NCBI GenBank assembly: GCA_019217005.1
Contig: JAHBNG010000088.1
Span: 1-61,641, forward strand
Origin: Chloroflexi bacterium TSY
GTDB taxonomy: Bacteria > Chloroflexota > Anaerolineae > Caldilineales > Caldilineaceae
Direction: 5' to 3'
DNA: 61,641 bases
The translations under genes and the position numbers were made by a program. This document shows, in pieces, positions 26,558 through 36,561 of this stretch (position 1 is the first letter of the stretch; every line of letters starts with the position of its first letter). Below the pieces are notes generated by a model. It did not search any database. It was not told the DNA's origin and saw only the letters and a program-made list of their open reading frames with translations.

Positions 26558-27439
26558 TTACCAGAATCCATCATCATCATTAAAACCATGCTCTTCGCAG
26601 GCTTGGGCGACAACAGTGATAATCTCACCATGTTTCTGTCCATTGCTTGCGACGAATCCATAGTGAGCCTTAACATCCTCCTTGTTATAGCGTATCGGTC
26701 GTCCCCAACAATCAGTCATTTTGCCGCCTGCTGCTTCCAAAAGTGCTTGTGGCGCACATAGATCCCACTCCTTACAGCCAGAACCAGCGTGGATATAGAG
26801 ATCTGCCTGCCGTCGACTAATGAACGAGATTTTTAGCCCAACGCTGCCGCTCACTCGTTCCCGACTAATTCGCAGCGCTCGGACAATCTGGTCCGTTACT
26901 TTCTGACGATGACTACGGCTACTGACAAAGACCATTTCGCGCGGTTCTTGACACTCGCTAACGGTTAAAGGAACGCGCTCCCCTTCTTCGACGAGGAATG
27001 CTCCCTCACCTACGATTCCAGCATAAAGTAGCCCCGGATCCGGTTGCATAACAGCACCCAAAACGGCACGCCCCTGAACACTTAAACCGACCATAATTGA
27101 GAATTCCCCATTGCGGGCAATAAACTCCCTTGTACCATCTAGTGGATCGACAATCCAAACGCGGTCTTTGTTGAGTCGAGACAAGTCGTCCATCGATTCT
27201 TCCGAGAGGAGACCATCATCAGGGTACATTGTTTGAATACGTTCGACAATATGTCGATTGGCAGAACGATCGGCTTCAGTTACGGGCTCATCACCCGCCT
27301 TATATTGAATATCTGCAGCGCCAACATAAAACGTCTTGACAATCGTTGAGGCTTCGCTGACCAGCTTGCAGACAAATTCCAACTCCTCAGCAAGATCTAA
27401 ATTTGCAAGATCGTCCCCTTCTGATCTCATATCTATCAT
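26558..27439 (-). CDS. 3'(2'),5'-bisphosphate nucleotidase / inositol-monophosphatase family
   Basis: A 293-residue Mg-dependent phosphatase of the IMPase/CysQ family, likely hydrolysing PAP to AMP. Metal-binding residues are visible in EES (LLSEESMDD), DPLDGTREF and the C-terminal GCKEWDLCAPQALL. The DPLDGTREF wording and the overall layout are closest to CysQ. It is downstream of the formylglycine-generating-enzyme-like gene with a 51-base gap, and both are minus-strand. Confidence 0.9.
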   Translation of the reverse strand: MIDMRSEGDDLANLDLAEELEFVCKLVSEASTIVKTFYVGAADIQYKAGDEPVTEADRSANRHIVERIQTMYPDDGLLSEESMDDLSRLNKDRVWIVDPLDGTREFIARNGEFSIMVGLSVQGRAVLGAVMQPDPGLLYAGIVGEGAFLVEEGERVPLTVSECQEPREMVFVSSRSHRQKVTDQIVRALRISRERVSGSVGLKISFISRRQADLYIHAGSGCKEWDLCAPQALLEAAGGKMTDCWGRPIRYNKEDVKAHYGFVASNGQKHGEIITVVAQACEEHGFNDDDGFW

Positions 27440-27490
27440 AAGTTCTCAAACACCTCCTCATTAAAATTTTTGTTGGTACTGCAAAATCTC

Positions 27491-29017
27491 CTATTGGCTT
27501 TCAACCTCTTCAAGGACTGACACGCTGCAGCGAAAACCGAGCCACGGTAGGGCCGCGTTGCCCTGTACATCGAGATACGAGCCGGCCCGTAAAAGCTCCT
27601 TATCATGGTTGTATGCTCCACCTTTAACCACATAGGCCGGACCAACGAGATCTGTACCAGCGCGACGCTCATCTGGGACATGCGTAGCAGTCCATTCTGC
27701 GACATTGCCAGCCATGTCAGCAATGCCAAACGGACTGTTTCCGTTGGGATAGTAGGTGCCAACCTCTACTGTATCTCCAATCCTGCTCTGGGCGCTATTT
27801 GCATATTGTATGTTAAACTGCTCTCCCCAAGGATAATGAAACTGTCGATCTGTAGCTGGAGCAAAACTGGCTGCCACCTGCCACTCATCTTCGCTTGGCA
27901 AGCGTTTCCCCACCCATTCACAATAGGTTTTGGCATCTTCCCAACGTATGTTGGTGACTGGATAGAGTTCAAATATAGGATTTGTAAAGTAATCAGAATG
28001 AGTTTTGCTACTATCTGTTATAGGTGCAGCACAGACACCTTTTTCATAACAGATTTGATAGCTCCGATTTGTCACTTCTGTCCGGTCAATGGCAAATGTG
28101 TCCATGACGATTAGGCGGTTGACGTCTGCTGGAAGATTTGCATTTCCCGATTCACCATCGCTCGTATCCTCAATCTGACTGACTACGTGACGTGTCAATT
28201 TGTAGGCCCCACCATTGATTGTAACCATCTCATCTAGCGTGGTTCGTTGCTGATTCCACACAAAAAATGCGCCTAGAAATAAGATAACTAGAAGTACGAT
28301 GAAGAATCGGCTAATAGACCAATGTGGCATCGGGAGTGAAGCTGGATGTCTTCTTGGTTGCGGTACGATGATTGATTCTTGAAGAGGCATGTCACTTCGC
28401 AATTGACGAATCGCCATCTCAGCTAACGCCGATTTGTTTTTGGGCAGCGTGGCAAGTTCCATCTCTAGATCATCCAACAACAGGGACACCCATTCCGCAC
28501 TTTGCTCGTCTTCCTGTCGCAATCGCCAAAGTGTTTGAAGAGGGAGCGGCTCTGACAGATCGGTTAATACTTCTTTGAGTAAATATGCCGTCCGATCCGC
28601 GTCAGTTTGGTGTCGCAATGCAGTAATCATCCCGCGGCGTATGCGCAGCGATGTACGGAGCAACAAAGAAAGGTGTGCTTCATCCAGTCGATGTCCGGCT
28701 TCTAGAGCAAGCAAGCCATTGCGCAATAACCCCGGTGCAATTAGCTTGCCGTTCGTCCACCACTCATCAAGCCCTTTGTCTAGCGCTCGGCGTAAGTTTT
28801 CCACGCGCTGCTCAGCTTGTTTTGTCTGAAACGAATGAACAAGGTCCGAATGATGATGCTTATTTGCTGTATACGATTGTGCAATTGTTGCTACGTGAGC
28901 GTGATCGTCAGAATCACTCTTCATGATAATAGAAGAGCGGCTTTTGGCACCCCTTGCGTAGATACTAGTTTCGTCTGAAGATTCGGTCGGTTGATTTAAC
29001 CAATCCAATTTAGCCAT
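27491..29017 (-). CDS. membrane-anchored formylglycine-generating-enzyme-like (SUMF1) protein
   Basis: A 508-residue protein with a soluble N-terminal region of about 240 residues, one transmembrane helix (about 257-277, FFIVLLVILFLGAFFVW) and an extracytoplasmic FGE/SUMF1 domain. The domain shows MDTFAIDRTEVTN, PVTNIRWEDAKTYCEWVGKR, LPSEDEWQVAA, YPWGE, GIADMAGNVAEW and VVKGGAYN. Most bacterial proteins of this group are not sulfatase activators but bind ligands, so activity is open. ATG 29017 is chosen over a longer opening to 29071. It shares a minus-strand group with the CysQ-like gene. Confidence 0.87.
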   Translation of the reverse strand: MAKLDWLNQPTESSDETSIYARGAKSRSSIIMKSDSDDHAHVATIAQSYTANKHHHSDLVHSFQTKQAEQRVENLRRALDKGLDEWWTNGKLIAPGLLRNGLLALEAGHRLDEAHLSLLLRTSLRIRRGMITALRHQTDADRTAYLLKEVLTDLSEPLPLQTLWRLRQEDEQSAEWVSLLLDDLEMELATLPKNKSALAEMAIRQLRSDMPLQESIIVPQPRRHPASLPMPHWSISRFFIVLLVILFLGAFFVWNQQRTTLDEMVTINGGAYKLTRHVVSQIEDTSDGESGNANLPADVNRLIVMDTFAIDRTEVTNRSYQICYEKGVCAAPITDSSKTHSDYFTNPIFELYPVTNIRWEDAKTYCEWVGKRLPSEDEWQVAASFAPATDRQFHYPWGEQFNIQYANSAQSRIGDTVEVGTYYPNGNSPFGIADMAGNVAEWTATHVPDERRAGTDLVGPAYVVKGGAYNHDKELLRAGSYLDVQGNAALPWLGFRCSVSVLEEVESQ

Positions 29018-29203
29018 CTTCACATTGTACCTATAGAAAATTGGCAAGCGCAAAAAATAGATCCGGTGCATCTCAAATTATACAAGGTGTCAATCTCATG
29101 GTGCTACCCAATAATATATTTTGACATGACTCATTTTATCGTTACAATGGCTATGAGTTCAGAATTAAGAATTCGGAACTAAGTCACTTGCAATATCCTG
29201 ATT

Positions 29204-31405
29204 ATGTCCAGATCGTCAAGAGAATACCAGCGCTGGCCGAGTGAACTTCTACTCATTCTCATTTTCGTCCTCCTCCTCCTATTGGCGGGGCTAGTGGGAC
29301 TGCTTTGGGGTCGTTGGAATCGTTTAGCTCTTACACCGACGTCAACGCCAACTGCAACTGACGCACCATTGCCAACCGTTACGCCTGATATACAAGGCAC
29401 GATGGTAATAGGCGAGATCTTGACGCAGATTGCAACACTGACTCCTGCTACGCCAACAACTGTCACAACCCAGCCACCAACAACAGAGCCTATATCTCTA
29501 GAATCTACTGTAACCAGTGAATTGGACAGTGTATCATCTCCAGGGACGCCATCGGGAGAAACACCTAATCCTACAAATGTAGATACTGCCACCCGCAGTA
29601 TCATGTTACCAGTAATCTCGAGTGGCGAAGCCGCGAGTGCAACCCCCACGATCACTCCATCATCAGTATCGACCATGACTGCAGTTGTGATGTTGCCGAT
29701 CTTATCTGTCGATTCACCTCCTGGATCGATTACGCCAACACAAACCCTCACTCCTGCCATTGATTTCACAGCAGCCGAACAAACAGCTACCGCTCTCGCG
29801 GCATCGGTGGAAACTCCTAATGCAACGACTGAAACCATTACACCTGCAACCCTGGTAACACCGACCACCACACCCGATATCACAGCAACGCCCACTTTTG
29901 TCCCAACAGCAACGCCAATCCCTTCACCCACTGCAACCCTTCCGCCACTGCCAACACCGACACCGACCGTATTTACAATCGCACAACTTAGCGCCAATGT
30001 CTGGGCAAATCCTGTGCAGTTACATGTTGGCCCTAGTACAATTTATACGACAACGAAAGAGTTGGCTAGGAATGTGGGTATAACGCTCTTGGGGCGAGAT
30101 CCAACTGGGGAGTGGGTCTATGTGCAAGATAGTGAGGAGGAAAGAGGCTGGCTGCGTCAGGCGCATATTGTAATGGGTACAAATTCGTTGCCTAGCAACG
30201 CCCCTGAAGATGCTGACCCGAATGATGTACGATGGCTACGGATAGAACCTCTGCAGGCGAATCTATCCCCCGTCCCTCAATCGCCAAAGGTAGCGATTGG
30301 ACACTACCCCCTATTGCGCTATGATGCAACCAATCAAACAAATGTAACCATTCTTCCATCGCCACCTCTAACTCTCCAATGGCCTTCACGTCCAAGGGCA
30401 CAAGAACCCATCTTGTCGCCGGCTATGGTGACTGACCGGGGTGTTTTCTTCACAAGTCAAGATGGACATCTATACAGCTATCAACGGACGAATGGTGACC
30501 AACGCTGGAACCATCGATTTGACGGGCAGACGATTCAAGTTGCTCCTGCGATACGTGGTCCATTCATCTATGTAGCAAGTGATATAGGTGAGATTATGGC
30601 GATCGAAGATCGCGGCAACCAATCAACCCGACATTGGCAACGCTCCTTAGTAGTCGATGGCACAACGTTGACTCCATCCACTGGCTTGAACATATTGGCC
30701 GACACCATCTACTTTGCAGCGAGTAGCAATAATGGGTCGACTCATTTTCTTGTGGCAATTGACCGAATTGATGGTGAACTTCTCTTTAGCACCGAAATCT
30801 CAGGCAGCAAACTGCACTATCCAGCCATTGGATATCAACTAGTCTACACGGCAAATGAATCGGTCGTTGCGCTCGATGTGAACACAGGTGTCGTTATTTG
30901 GCGTGCATCTGACGACCCAGATCAGCAATTTGATTCCATCGAGAATGTATCGGCCCCGCCAGTCTATAGCGCACCCGGAGAAGTTGCTTTGGCTGAACTC
31001 TACGTGGCGGATAACCTCAGTGCCATTCACGCGTTAGACGCCAATACGGGAACCAGACTTTGGCGCTATACCAGTGGCGAAGTAACAACAGGACTAGCAC
31101 TTGATTCAACCACACTCTATGCATCTGGTACTAATTTTGTCAAGGCGATTACGCGTGACGAAGGCAAAGAACGATGGTTTACAAACGTGCCTGGGACTGT
31201 ACAAGGTGGGCCACTTGTCGCAGGAAATCGGCTTCTTGTGGTCACTGATAGCGGTGTTGTCATGATACTTGACGCAATCACCGGTAATTCACTCTATACC
31301 CTCTTGGTTGAAACGAATGTGATCAATGCCCCATCTGTAAGCAGTTCATATCTAATTTTACCCGTGGACGGTAATACACTTCGCGTCTATAGAGGAGCAG
31401 AATAG
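29204..31405 (+). CDS. membrane-anchored SH3/PQQ-propeller protein with Thr/Pro-rich stalk
   Basis: A 733-residue exported protein. The transmembrane anchor (about 13-33, [20 protein letters not shown]) is followed by a Thr/Pro-rich stalk to about residue 255, which includes two MLPV/MLPI motifs common in this phylum. A bacterial SH3-type domain covers about 265-325 ([35 protein letters not shown]). The C-terminal 380 residues form a PQQ-type beta-propeller ([32 protein letters not shown]). It probably displays a ligand-binding propeller outside the cell. Its stop is one base from the next start, so the two are coupled. Confidence 0.88.
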   Translation: MSRSSREYQRWPSELLLILIFVLLLLLAGLVGLLWGRWNRLALTPTSTPTATDAPLPTVTPDIQGTMVIGEILTQIATLTPATPTTVTTQPPTTEPISLESTVTSELDSVSSPGTPSGETPNPTNVDTATRSIMLPVISSGEAASATPTITPSSVSTMTAVVMLPILSVDSPPGSITPTQTLTPAIDFTAAEQTATALAASVETPNATTETITPATLVTPTTTPDITATPTFVPTATPIPSPTATLPPLPTPTPTVFTIAQLSANVWANPVQLHVGPSTIYTTTKELARNVGITLLGRDPTGEWVYVQDSEEERGWLRQAHIVMGTNSLPSNAPEDADPNDVRWLRIEPLQANLSPVPQSPKVAIGHYPLLRYDATNQTNVTILPSPPLTLQWPSRPRAQEPILSPAMVTDRGVFFTSQDGHLYSYQRTNGDQRWNHRFDGQTIQVAPAIRGPFIYVASDIGEIMAIEDRGNQSTRHWQRSLVVDGTTLTPSTGLNILADTIYFAASSNNGSTHFLVAIDRIDGELLFSTEISGSKLHYPAIGYQLVYTANESVVALDVNTGVVIWRASDDPDQQFDSIENVSAPPVYSAPGEVALAELYVADNLSAIHALDANTGTRLWRYTSGEVTTGLALDSTTLYASGTNFVKAITRDEGKERWFTNVPGTVQGGPLVAGNRLLVVTDSGVVMILDAITGNSLYTLLVETNVINAPSVSSSYLILPVDGNTLRVYRGAE

Positions 31406-31406
31406 G

Positions 31407-32906
31407 TTGAAAATAAAATATACTGAGCAGCGCCCTCCAAAACCAGGTTGGGATGCTTTATTGCTCGTGCTCTTGGTTTTTGCTCAACTGCAAATTCTGG
31501 CGTTTGGCGAAGATACAATTCCTCGCGAGATGCGCCTAAATGATATCGCACGACACCCGATATTGGGCAATATCATTCCGACAGCCGGAGAAGAAGCAAT
31601 GGGCGTACCCGGCCCGCGTCCCATCGATCCAATTGGGCTGGTGCTCTTTGCATTGACGATTGGGGGCGTGCTTGGATATCTAATTGTTGATCTGGTCAGA
31701 ACAAAAGTATGGCACATACGCCTGAAATGGTTCTTTTTGTGGTTCATTCTCTGCACGACCCTTATTTTGCCAACAACCAAATTTATCCTGCTGCGCCAAC
31801 AGAGTGGTCCTGCCAGCTACACTCACGATGGGGGCGTTATTCAAACGGAGGCCGCCACAAGTTTTTTGTTACAAGGTAAGAACCCCTACACGGAAGACTA
31901 TGATGAGACACCGATGGCCGAGTGGGGATTTAGCCGCTTCCGGACTGCACTGTATCACTACCCCTATTTGCCGTGGTCATTTATTGGTAGTGTGCCATTT
32001 TACCTGCTGGGGACATCGTTTGGACTATATGATCAACGGGTTGTCTACCTACTCCTCTTTATCCTCGCCCTGATTCTGGCTCGCCAGCTTGTTGATGGCG
32101 AACGTCATAGACTGGCGCTTACCGCCATGTTGGGCCTCAATCCAATCATGTCACTCGATATTGTGTTTGGCCAGAATGATAGTTTTGTTCTCTGCTGGAT
32201 CATATGCAGCTTAGTTTGTTGGCGTCTCTGGCTAAAAACGCCAAATACGAATGTGATGAGCAAGAAGCGATGGCTGGTTGCATCGACCCTCTGTTTTGGA
32301 TTAGCTTGCGCTAGCAAGCCAACGGCTTGGTTTATGGCTCCGTTTTATGGATTCCTATTGGTCGCGGATGTCGATAGTGAATCTTTACGAAGATGGAGTG
32401 GGTTGATTGGTGCGATCCCTCTCTTGGTCAAACGTGCGGGGCCCGCCATACTGATTTTTAGCATCCTGCTTTTGCCATTTGTCATCTGGGATCCTGCATC
32501 ACTGTATGATGACGTTTGGCGCTGGAGCAGTGGACAAGGAGAGACAGGTTATCAGATCTGGGGATGGGGAGCAAGCAATTTTGTTTTGGCTCTAGGATTT
32601 GTCACCGATCGCTTTGATCAATGGCCATTCTATCTTTTAGAAATAGTGATTGCGCTTCCGCTTCTTCTTTGGTTTCTATCTCGTCAGCAAAAAGAGAACA
32701 CACTTGCGGCTGGATGTTGGCATTACGGCATTTTTCTATTCGCCTTTTTCTATGCAAGCCGTTTTCTCAATCAAAATTATCTTGGATATATTCTTGCCTT
32801 CTTTGCAATCGGGTTCATCTCTTCTCTCGATCAAACTTCTCCAGAATGCTCACCTTCCAAGTTAAGAGAAACAACAATGATTGCAGAGGCAAAAGAACGT
32901 TCGTAA
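31407..32906 (+). CDS. GT-C-like polytopic membrane protein
   Basis: A 499-residue protein with about eleven transmembrane helices. The layout resembles DUF2029/mannosyltransferase-type GT-C enzymes: a large first periplasmic loop with [10 protein letters not shown], a YPYLPWSF segment, and [18 protein letters not shown] in mid-protein. These proteins use polyprenyl-linked sugars. The start is TTG 31407 with AGAGGAG about ten bases upstream, directly after the preceding stop. Substrate unknown. Confidence 0.78.
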   Translation: MKIKYTEQRPPKPGWDALLLVLLVFAQLQILAFGEDTIPREMRLNDIARHPILGNIIPTAGEEAMGVPGPRPIDPIGLVLFALTIGGVLGYLIVDLVRTKVWHIRLKWFFLWFILCTTLILPTTKFILLRQQSGPASYTHDGGVIQTEAATSFLLQGKNPYTEDYDETPMAEWGFSRFRTALYHYPYLPWSFIGSVPFYLLGTSFGLYDQRVVYLLLFILALILARQLVDGERHRLALTAMLGLNPIMSLDIVFGQNDSFVLCWIICSLVCWRLWLKTPNTNVMSKKRWLVASTLCFGLACASKPTAWFMAPFYGFLLVADVDSESLRRWSGLIGAIPLLVKRAGPAILIFSILLLPFVIWDPASLYDDVWRWSSGQGETGYQIWGWGASNFVLALGFVTDRFDQWPFYLLEIVIALPLLLWFLSRQQKENTLAAGCWHYGIFLFAFFYASRFLNQNYLGYILAFFAIGFISSLDQTSPECSPSKLRETTMIAEAKERS

Positions 32907-33037
32907 ACCTATCGGAGGTTAATTAGAGGTTTTTTGAGTGTCTGATAAATTCAATGCGGTTTCTTCATTTTGTTCTCGGTATTGGAGGAGATTTATTTTG
33001 GTCTTTGGTCATCATTAACTAACTTGAAAAAATGAGC

Positions 33038-33081
33038 GAAAAAAAAATTGGCAGATCATTTTGAAATTGATGATCTGCCAA
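33038..33081 (-). terminator. rho-independent terminator after the RpiR regulator gene
   Basis: On the minus strand TTGGCAGATCAT and ATGATCTGCCAA form a perfect 12-bp stem with a ten-base loop, and are followed by nine U residues. It begins 17 bases after the regulator stop. Confidence 0.92.
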
Positions 33082-33097
33082 CAGGGTTGACCGGAAT

Positions 33098-33952
33098 TTA
33101 TTTGCCATCTGAATTTGTCAAAAAACGATAGGCCGAATTGAACGAGCGAATCTGCTTGTCGACAGATTCAGAACTGTCTTTACTGGCAACCTGGACCAAG
33201 GCCGCAAGGGCAGATGTCAAAGCAACTATGCTGGGCAGTGGCCCTGGCGCATCCGTTGGAGCGTAAAGCACTTCGTCGGATAACCGATTGACTGGACTGG
33301 CCAGTGAGCCAACTACTCCCAAAGTTGCGCATCCTTTCTTGCACCCAAGTTCCAATGCTCGAGCAACTGCATCCCCATATTTTGTGGCGCTAATGCCAAT
33401 GACAAGCGTCTTGGATTTCAAATTCATGAACGTTCCAGCACGTTTTACCGGCTCGTCGGCTGCGGATTCAGCCGAGATCCCGCGATGACGAAGTTGTTGA
33501 GCAACTAATTCGGCAACTGTCTCTGCATACCCTTCTGCAACCAAAACAATATGCTCGGCCTTCTCCAACATGCCGGCAATTTTCTGAAGGTGTTCTGGTG
33601 GATTATGAACAAGCATCTGCTGTAAATTGTGACATTCCTGTTCCGTTCGATCCTTAAATGTTCCCTCTGGTTCGTCTGGTGAAAGCTCTTTTGGTTCGTA
33701 TGCTGCGTAGATTTCAGACTTAACCTGTTTTCGGATGTCGCTCAATAACTCAGGATAGCCATTATATCCAAGTCGTTGCGAGAAACGAACAACGGTTGTC
33801 GTGTCCACGCCAACCGCATAGGCGAGTTGTGCGGCGGTCATAAAAGCAACCTCATAATAGTTGCTCATAATATAGTCGGCCACCTTTCGATAGCTACGGC
33901 TAAGATGATCATAATACTCGCGAATTTTTTCTCTATACATAACGCTAACCAT
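33098..33952 (-). CDS. RpiR/MurR-family transcriptional regulator
   Basis: A 284-residue regulator with an N-terminal HTH domain (about 1-80, LSRSYRKVADYIM, QLAYAVGVDTTTVVRFSQRLGY) and a C-terminal SIS domain (about 130-260, KTLVIGISATKYGDAVARAL). RpiR regulators sense phosphosugars and control sugar or amino-sugar genes. No such genes are adjacent on the same strand, so the target is unclear. Strong terminator downstream. ATG 33952 follows AAGGAAA; an ATG four codons later is an alternative. Confidence 0.92.
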   Translation of the reverse strand: MVSVMYREKIREYYDHLSRSYRKVADYIMSNYYEVAFMTAAQLAYAVGVDTTTVVRFSQRLGYNGYPELLSDIRKQVKSEIYAAYEPKELSPDEPEGTFKDRTEQECHNLQQMLVHNPPEHLQKIAGMLEKAEHIVLVAEGYAETVAELVAQQLRHRGISAESAADEPVKRAGTFMNLKSKTLVIGISATKYGDAVARALELGCKKGCATLGVVGSLASPVNRLSDEVLYAPTDAPGPLPSIVALTSALAALVQVASKDSSESVDKQIRSFNSAYRFLTNSDGK

Positions 33953-34634
33953 TTTCCTTTCTGAGCCGTTAACCTATCGGCACACATCTGAGAACGGTTC
34001 ATTAAATAAGGTAAAAAGTGGGGGAGTAAAACAGTCAAAATATATTTGTCAAGGAAGCAAAAGCAATTAATCATGAACACGTTCGAGTTGTATTTGATCA
34101 CTAGCAGATTATATTGCATACAAACTTGATTGTCAAATCACATAAGGAATGAATGAAATATATTCCAGTTTTTACTTCCTTACAGAATACTTACGAGTAA
34201 TTGCATGTGTTTAATCTTCTCAAAAAACGTGCTTTCAGTTATGTGCAAGGAGTAATGATCACTGCGGAAAAGGAGGTTATTCGGAAGTTATTAGGGCGTT
34301 ATGCTAGTTGGATCCTACGAATTTTTGGTTTTATGTCAACAAAATGGCTTATTTCACGATTTTTAAGGTGTTAACCCAATATTACTCGATTAATTATGCG
34401 GATTCGTATAATCAATTGTGCAGAGACTTAGAAAATCATTTTTTACGCAAAATGGGTCTCAAAACCGTGATTTTTCAAACATTTTACACGGAAACGTCTA
34501 AAAATAACTAGCATAAGGCCCTATTAGAGGTTGACTAGAGGTTTTTGTAAATTTGCTGCCAAACATCCGATTTTGTATTTTGATTAATTGAAGATTTCTG
34601 TCAAGTATCAATCATGCCTAGCTAAACGGAGAGT
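33953..34634. other. AT-rich gene-free region
   Basis: No credible gene. A 67-codon frame at 34308-34511 has no ribosome binding site or domain. The part from 34517 to 34651 resembles 32907-33049 loosely: both contain an AGAGGTTTTT box and end in ATGAGCGAAAAAAAA. This indicates an old duplication of about 140 bp. The rpiR promoter must lie near 33970-34100. Confidence 0.4.
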
Positions 34635-34650
34635 ATGAGCGAAAAAAAAT

Positions 34651-34679
34651 TTGTCTTATTCTCAAAAGACTGTTATCAT
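34651..34679 (+). promoter_or_regulatory. vegetative promoter for a putative small RNA
   Basis: TTGTCT (34651-34656), a 17-base spacer and TATCAT (34674-34679). Spacing is ideal and both boxes match four of six consensus positions. It points into the structured region at 34686. Confidence 0.5.
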
Positions 34680-34685
34680 AGAGCT

Positions 34686-34860
34686 GTATACGTAAAGGAC
34701 GCTGCATTAAGCAGCGCCCTCTACCTACACAGGCCACTTACTAGAGTTTAAGCCAAATGTTCGCCATCGCAAGCAAGATTTGGCAAATGACTACAGTGTA
34801 AGTGGCCGTTTCTATTTCCAGGAACAACTCGACATTCCTGGACTTGTAATGCAGCCTCAT
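34686..34860 (+). ncRNA. candidate structured non-coding RNA
   Basis: A gene-poor stretch holds an ordered set of helices. A closing stem GCTGCATTA (34701-34709)/TAATGCAGC (34847-34855) encloses two others: GGCCACTTAC (34732-34741)/GTAAGTGGCC (34798-34807), which itself contains GCCAAAT/ATTTGGC, and TCCAGGAA (34817-34824)/TTCCTGGA (34835-34842). GCTGC can alternatively form a local hairpin with GCAGC (34711-34715), so two exclusive folds are possible. A promoter lies just upstream. No known RNA family is recognised. A 38-codon frame at 34635-34751, opening with MSEKKF, overlaps the 5' half and is the main alternative. No intrinsic terminator was found. Confidence 0.4.
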
Positions 34861-35109
34861 GGACTATCCCTCCTTTCTGTGGAATTAGCCATTTCCAGCT
34901 ACATTAATAAGAATATCATAAGTGTCTCAAATTGTCGAATTCATATATTATACATAATGTCCTAATTATCCATTTTCCTTACAAATTGCTTAATTTTCTT
35001 GCAAGGAAATAAGAACCTATTGAAACAATTTGCCTGTCAGCTATGTTGGGTGTTTGTAACTTATTCATATAACGATTTAGCATCTAAAGCAGCAATTATG
35101 CATAATGGG

Positions 35110-36033
35110 TTAAGAATCCACTTCAACCGCAATTGGATTCAAATAGTCGGCATCCCCATGGTAATGAGGTTCACCACACATTTTTCCGGCCTTTGGAAAA
35201 GGGGACTTGTCTAAAAAATTCGCCACAAGTTCACTCGTCTCTTCCATCAATTGAGTCCCCTGTTCATAGTCAAACATGCCCATGTCGGTTGTACAAGGAC
35301 GCGGCAAATAGAGCACAGGCACTTGTTGTGCAATGCGGGGTGCTTCTGCAAGAATCTTTTGACGGATCGAGGTGATAAAGGCACCCTTCAATAAATCAGC
35401 AATATTCTCTGGAGGGAGAGTTGGCGTACAAACACTTCCGACCTCTAGTACGACAATCGATTTGGCCCCCATCTGCAAGGCACCGCTAAGCGGAATATTT
35501 GACACAATTCCGCCATCAATATATTGAATTTCATTAATGGTTACTGGTGGATAGACGCCTGGAATTGCCGTGCTGGCTAATAAAGCGGGCAGGAGAAGGC
35601 CCTCTCGAAAGAGAGCACCTTGGTGTGTAATTAATTCCGTTGCCATTGCGGCAAAAGGTAGATGTAGATCCTCGATGCGTTCCACGGTCAGGTTGCTTTG
35701 GATAAGCTTCCCTAATCCTGTGTTCTCGTATAAGTACAACCGACTACGCATCAATGTATAGGCCTGCGAAACGAGACCGCCGGGAAAGATTGTCTCGCGG
35801 CGCATATTGTGCCAAATGGATTCAAGCACATCGACCGCAGTGTCAAGCCCCCGATCTGCCACAACCGCCCCATTTAATGCACCGACCGAAGTTCCAACCA
35901 CAAGATCCGGTCTGATTCCTCTATCCCGTAGAACGCTTAGCATACCAACCTGAATCGAACCAAGATTGGCACCGCCAGAAAAGACAAACGCTATTGGCTT
36001 TGGTAGAGCATCTTGCCATCTGTTATTGGACAT
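35110..36033 (-). CDS. patatin-like phospholipase
   Basis: A 307-residue lipid acyl hydrolase with the Ser-Asp dyad. FVFSGGANLGSIQVGML is the oxyanion-hole region, GTSVG contains the nucleophile Ser (about residue 49) and DGGIVSNIPL contains the catalytic Asp. It is closest to the RssA/YlbK-type bacterial patatins. Monocistronic between two gene-free stretches. Confidence 0.92.
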   Translation of the reverse strand: MSNNRWQDALPKPIAFVFSGGANLGSIQVGMLSVLRDRGIRPDLVVGTSVGALNGAVVADRGLDTAVDVLESIWHNMRRETIFPGGLVSQAYTLMRSRLYLYENTGLGKLIQSNLTVERIEDLHLPFAAMATELITHQGALFREGLLLPALLASTAIPGVYPPVTINEIQYIDGGIVSNIPLSGALQMGAKSIVVLEVGSVCTPTLPPENIADLLKGAFITSIRQKILAEAPRIAQQVPVLYLPRPCTTDMGMFDYEQGTQLMEETSELVANFLDKSPFPKAGKMCGEPHYHGDADYLNPIAVEVDS

Positions 36034-36561
36034 TGATCAATACTCCATTGTATGTGATATATGCCATGAAACGATTGCAAAAATACATCTTACTCACTGG
36101 ACATGTGCATTGTATGTTGCGTCTTGCATGGTACAGATCAGAGATATCATTGCAATTGCTTCTAACAATCGAAATGCTGTGGTATCACAAAGACGGTGTC
36201 AGACAGCCATCTCTTACCATTTCCCACCGAGGAGTTGTACAAAAGAATCAAAATGCAAGTTTTTTGGTCACCAAAAGATTCATTTTCGAAATAGGCATTT
36301 TGCTAACAAACAGAGCAAGTTCGCAGATACACGTCTCGCCTTTCGCAACACCGTCGGTTTGAGACGCAGCTTTGCTGAACAGGTACGTAGGATCTAGATA
36401 ATACCAACAACGCACATTTTTCTGATGAGCGAATAGGATTGTGAGATCCTTCAGACAGTTGACAAGTCGTGATAAGATGGAGATCGTAAGATTCGTACAT
36501 CTGAGTGCATCAAATGGGCACGAATGTTGATTTCTCACAATCATTTGAGAGGAGGCAAGCA
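36034..36561. other. intergenic region upstream of the beta-oxidation operon
   Basis: Nothing codes convincingly; several overlapping 60-140-codon frames in all phases look random. TTGACA at 36459-36464 could be a -35 box for the downstream operon but no well-spaced -10 was found. Opposing promoters for the patatin gene and the operon are expected here. Confidence 0.4.

Noticed and set aside
29179..29997. 272-codon minus-strand ORF antisense to the SH3/PQQ protein
   Set aside because: It is the complement of the Thr/Pro-rich stalk; its Gly/Val-rich sequence is a composition artefact.
34308..34511. 67-codon ORF in the AT-rich gap
   Set aside because: No start signals, low-complexity AT-rich sequence, no similarity recognised.
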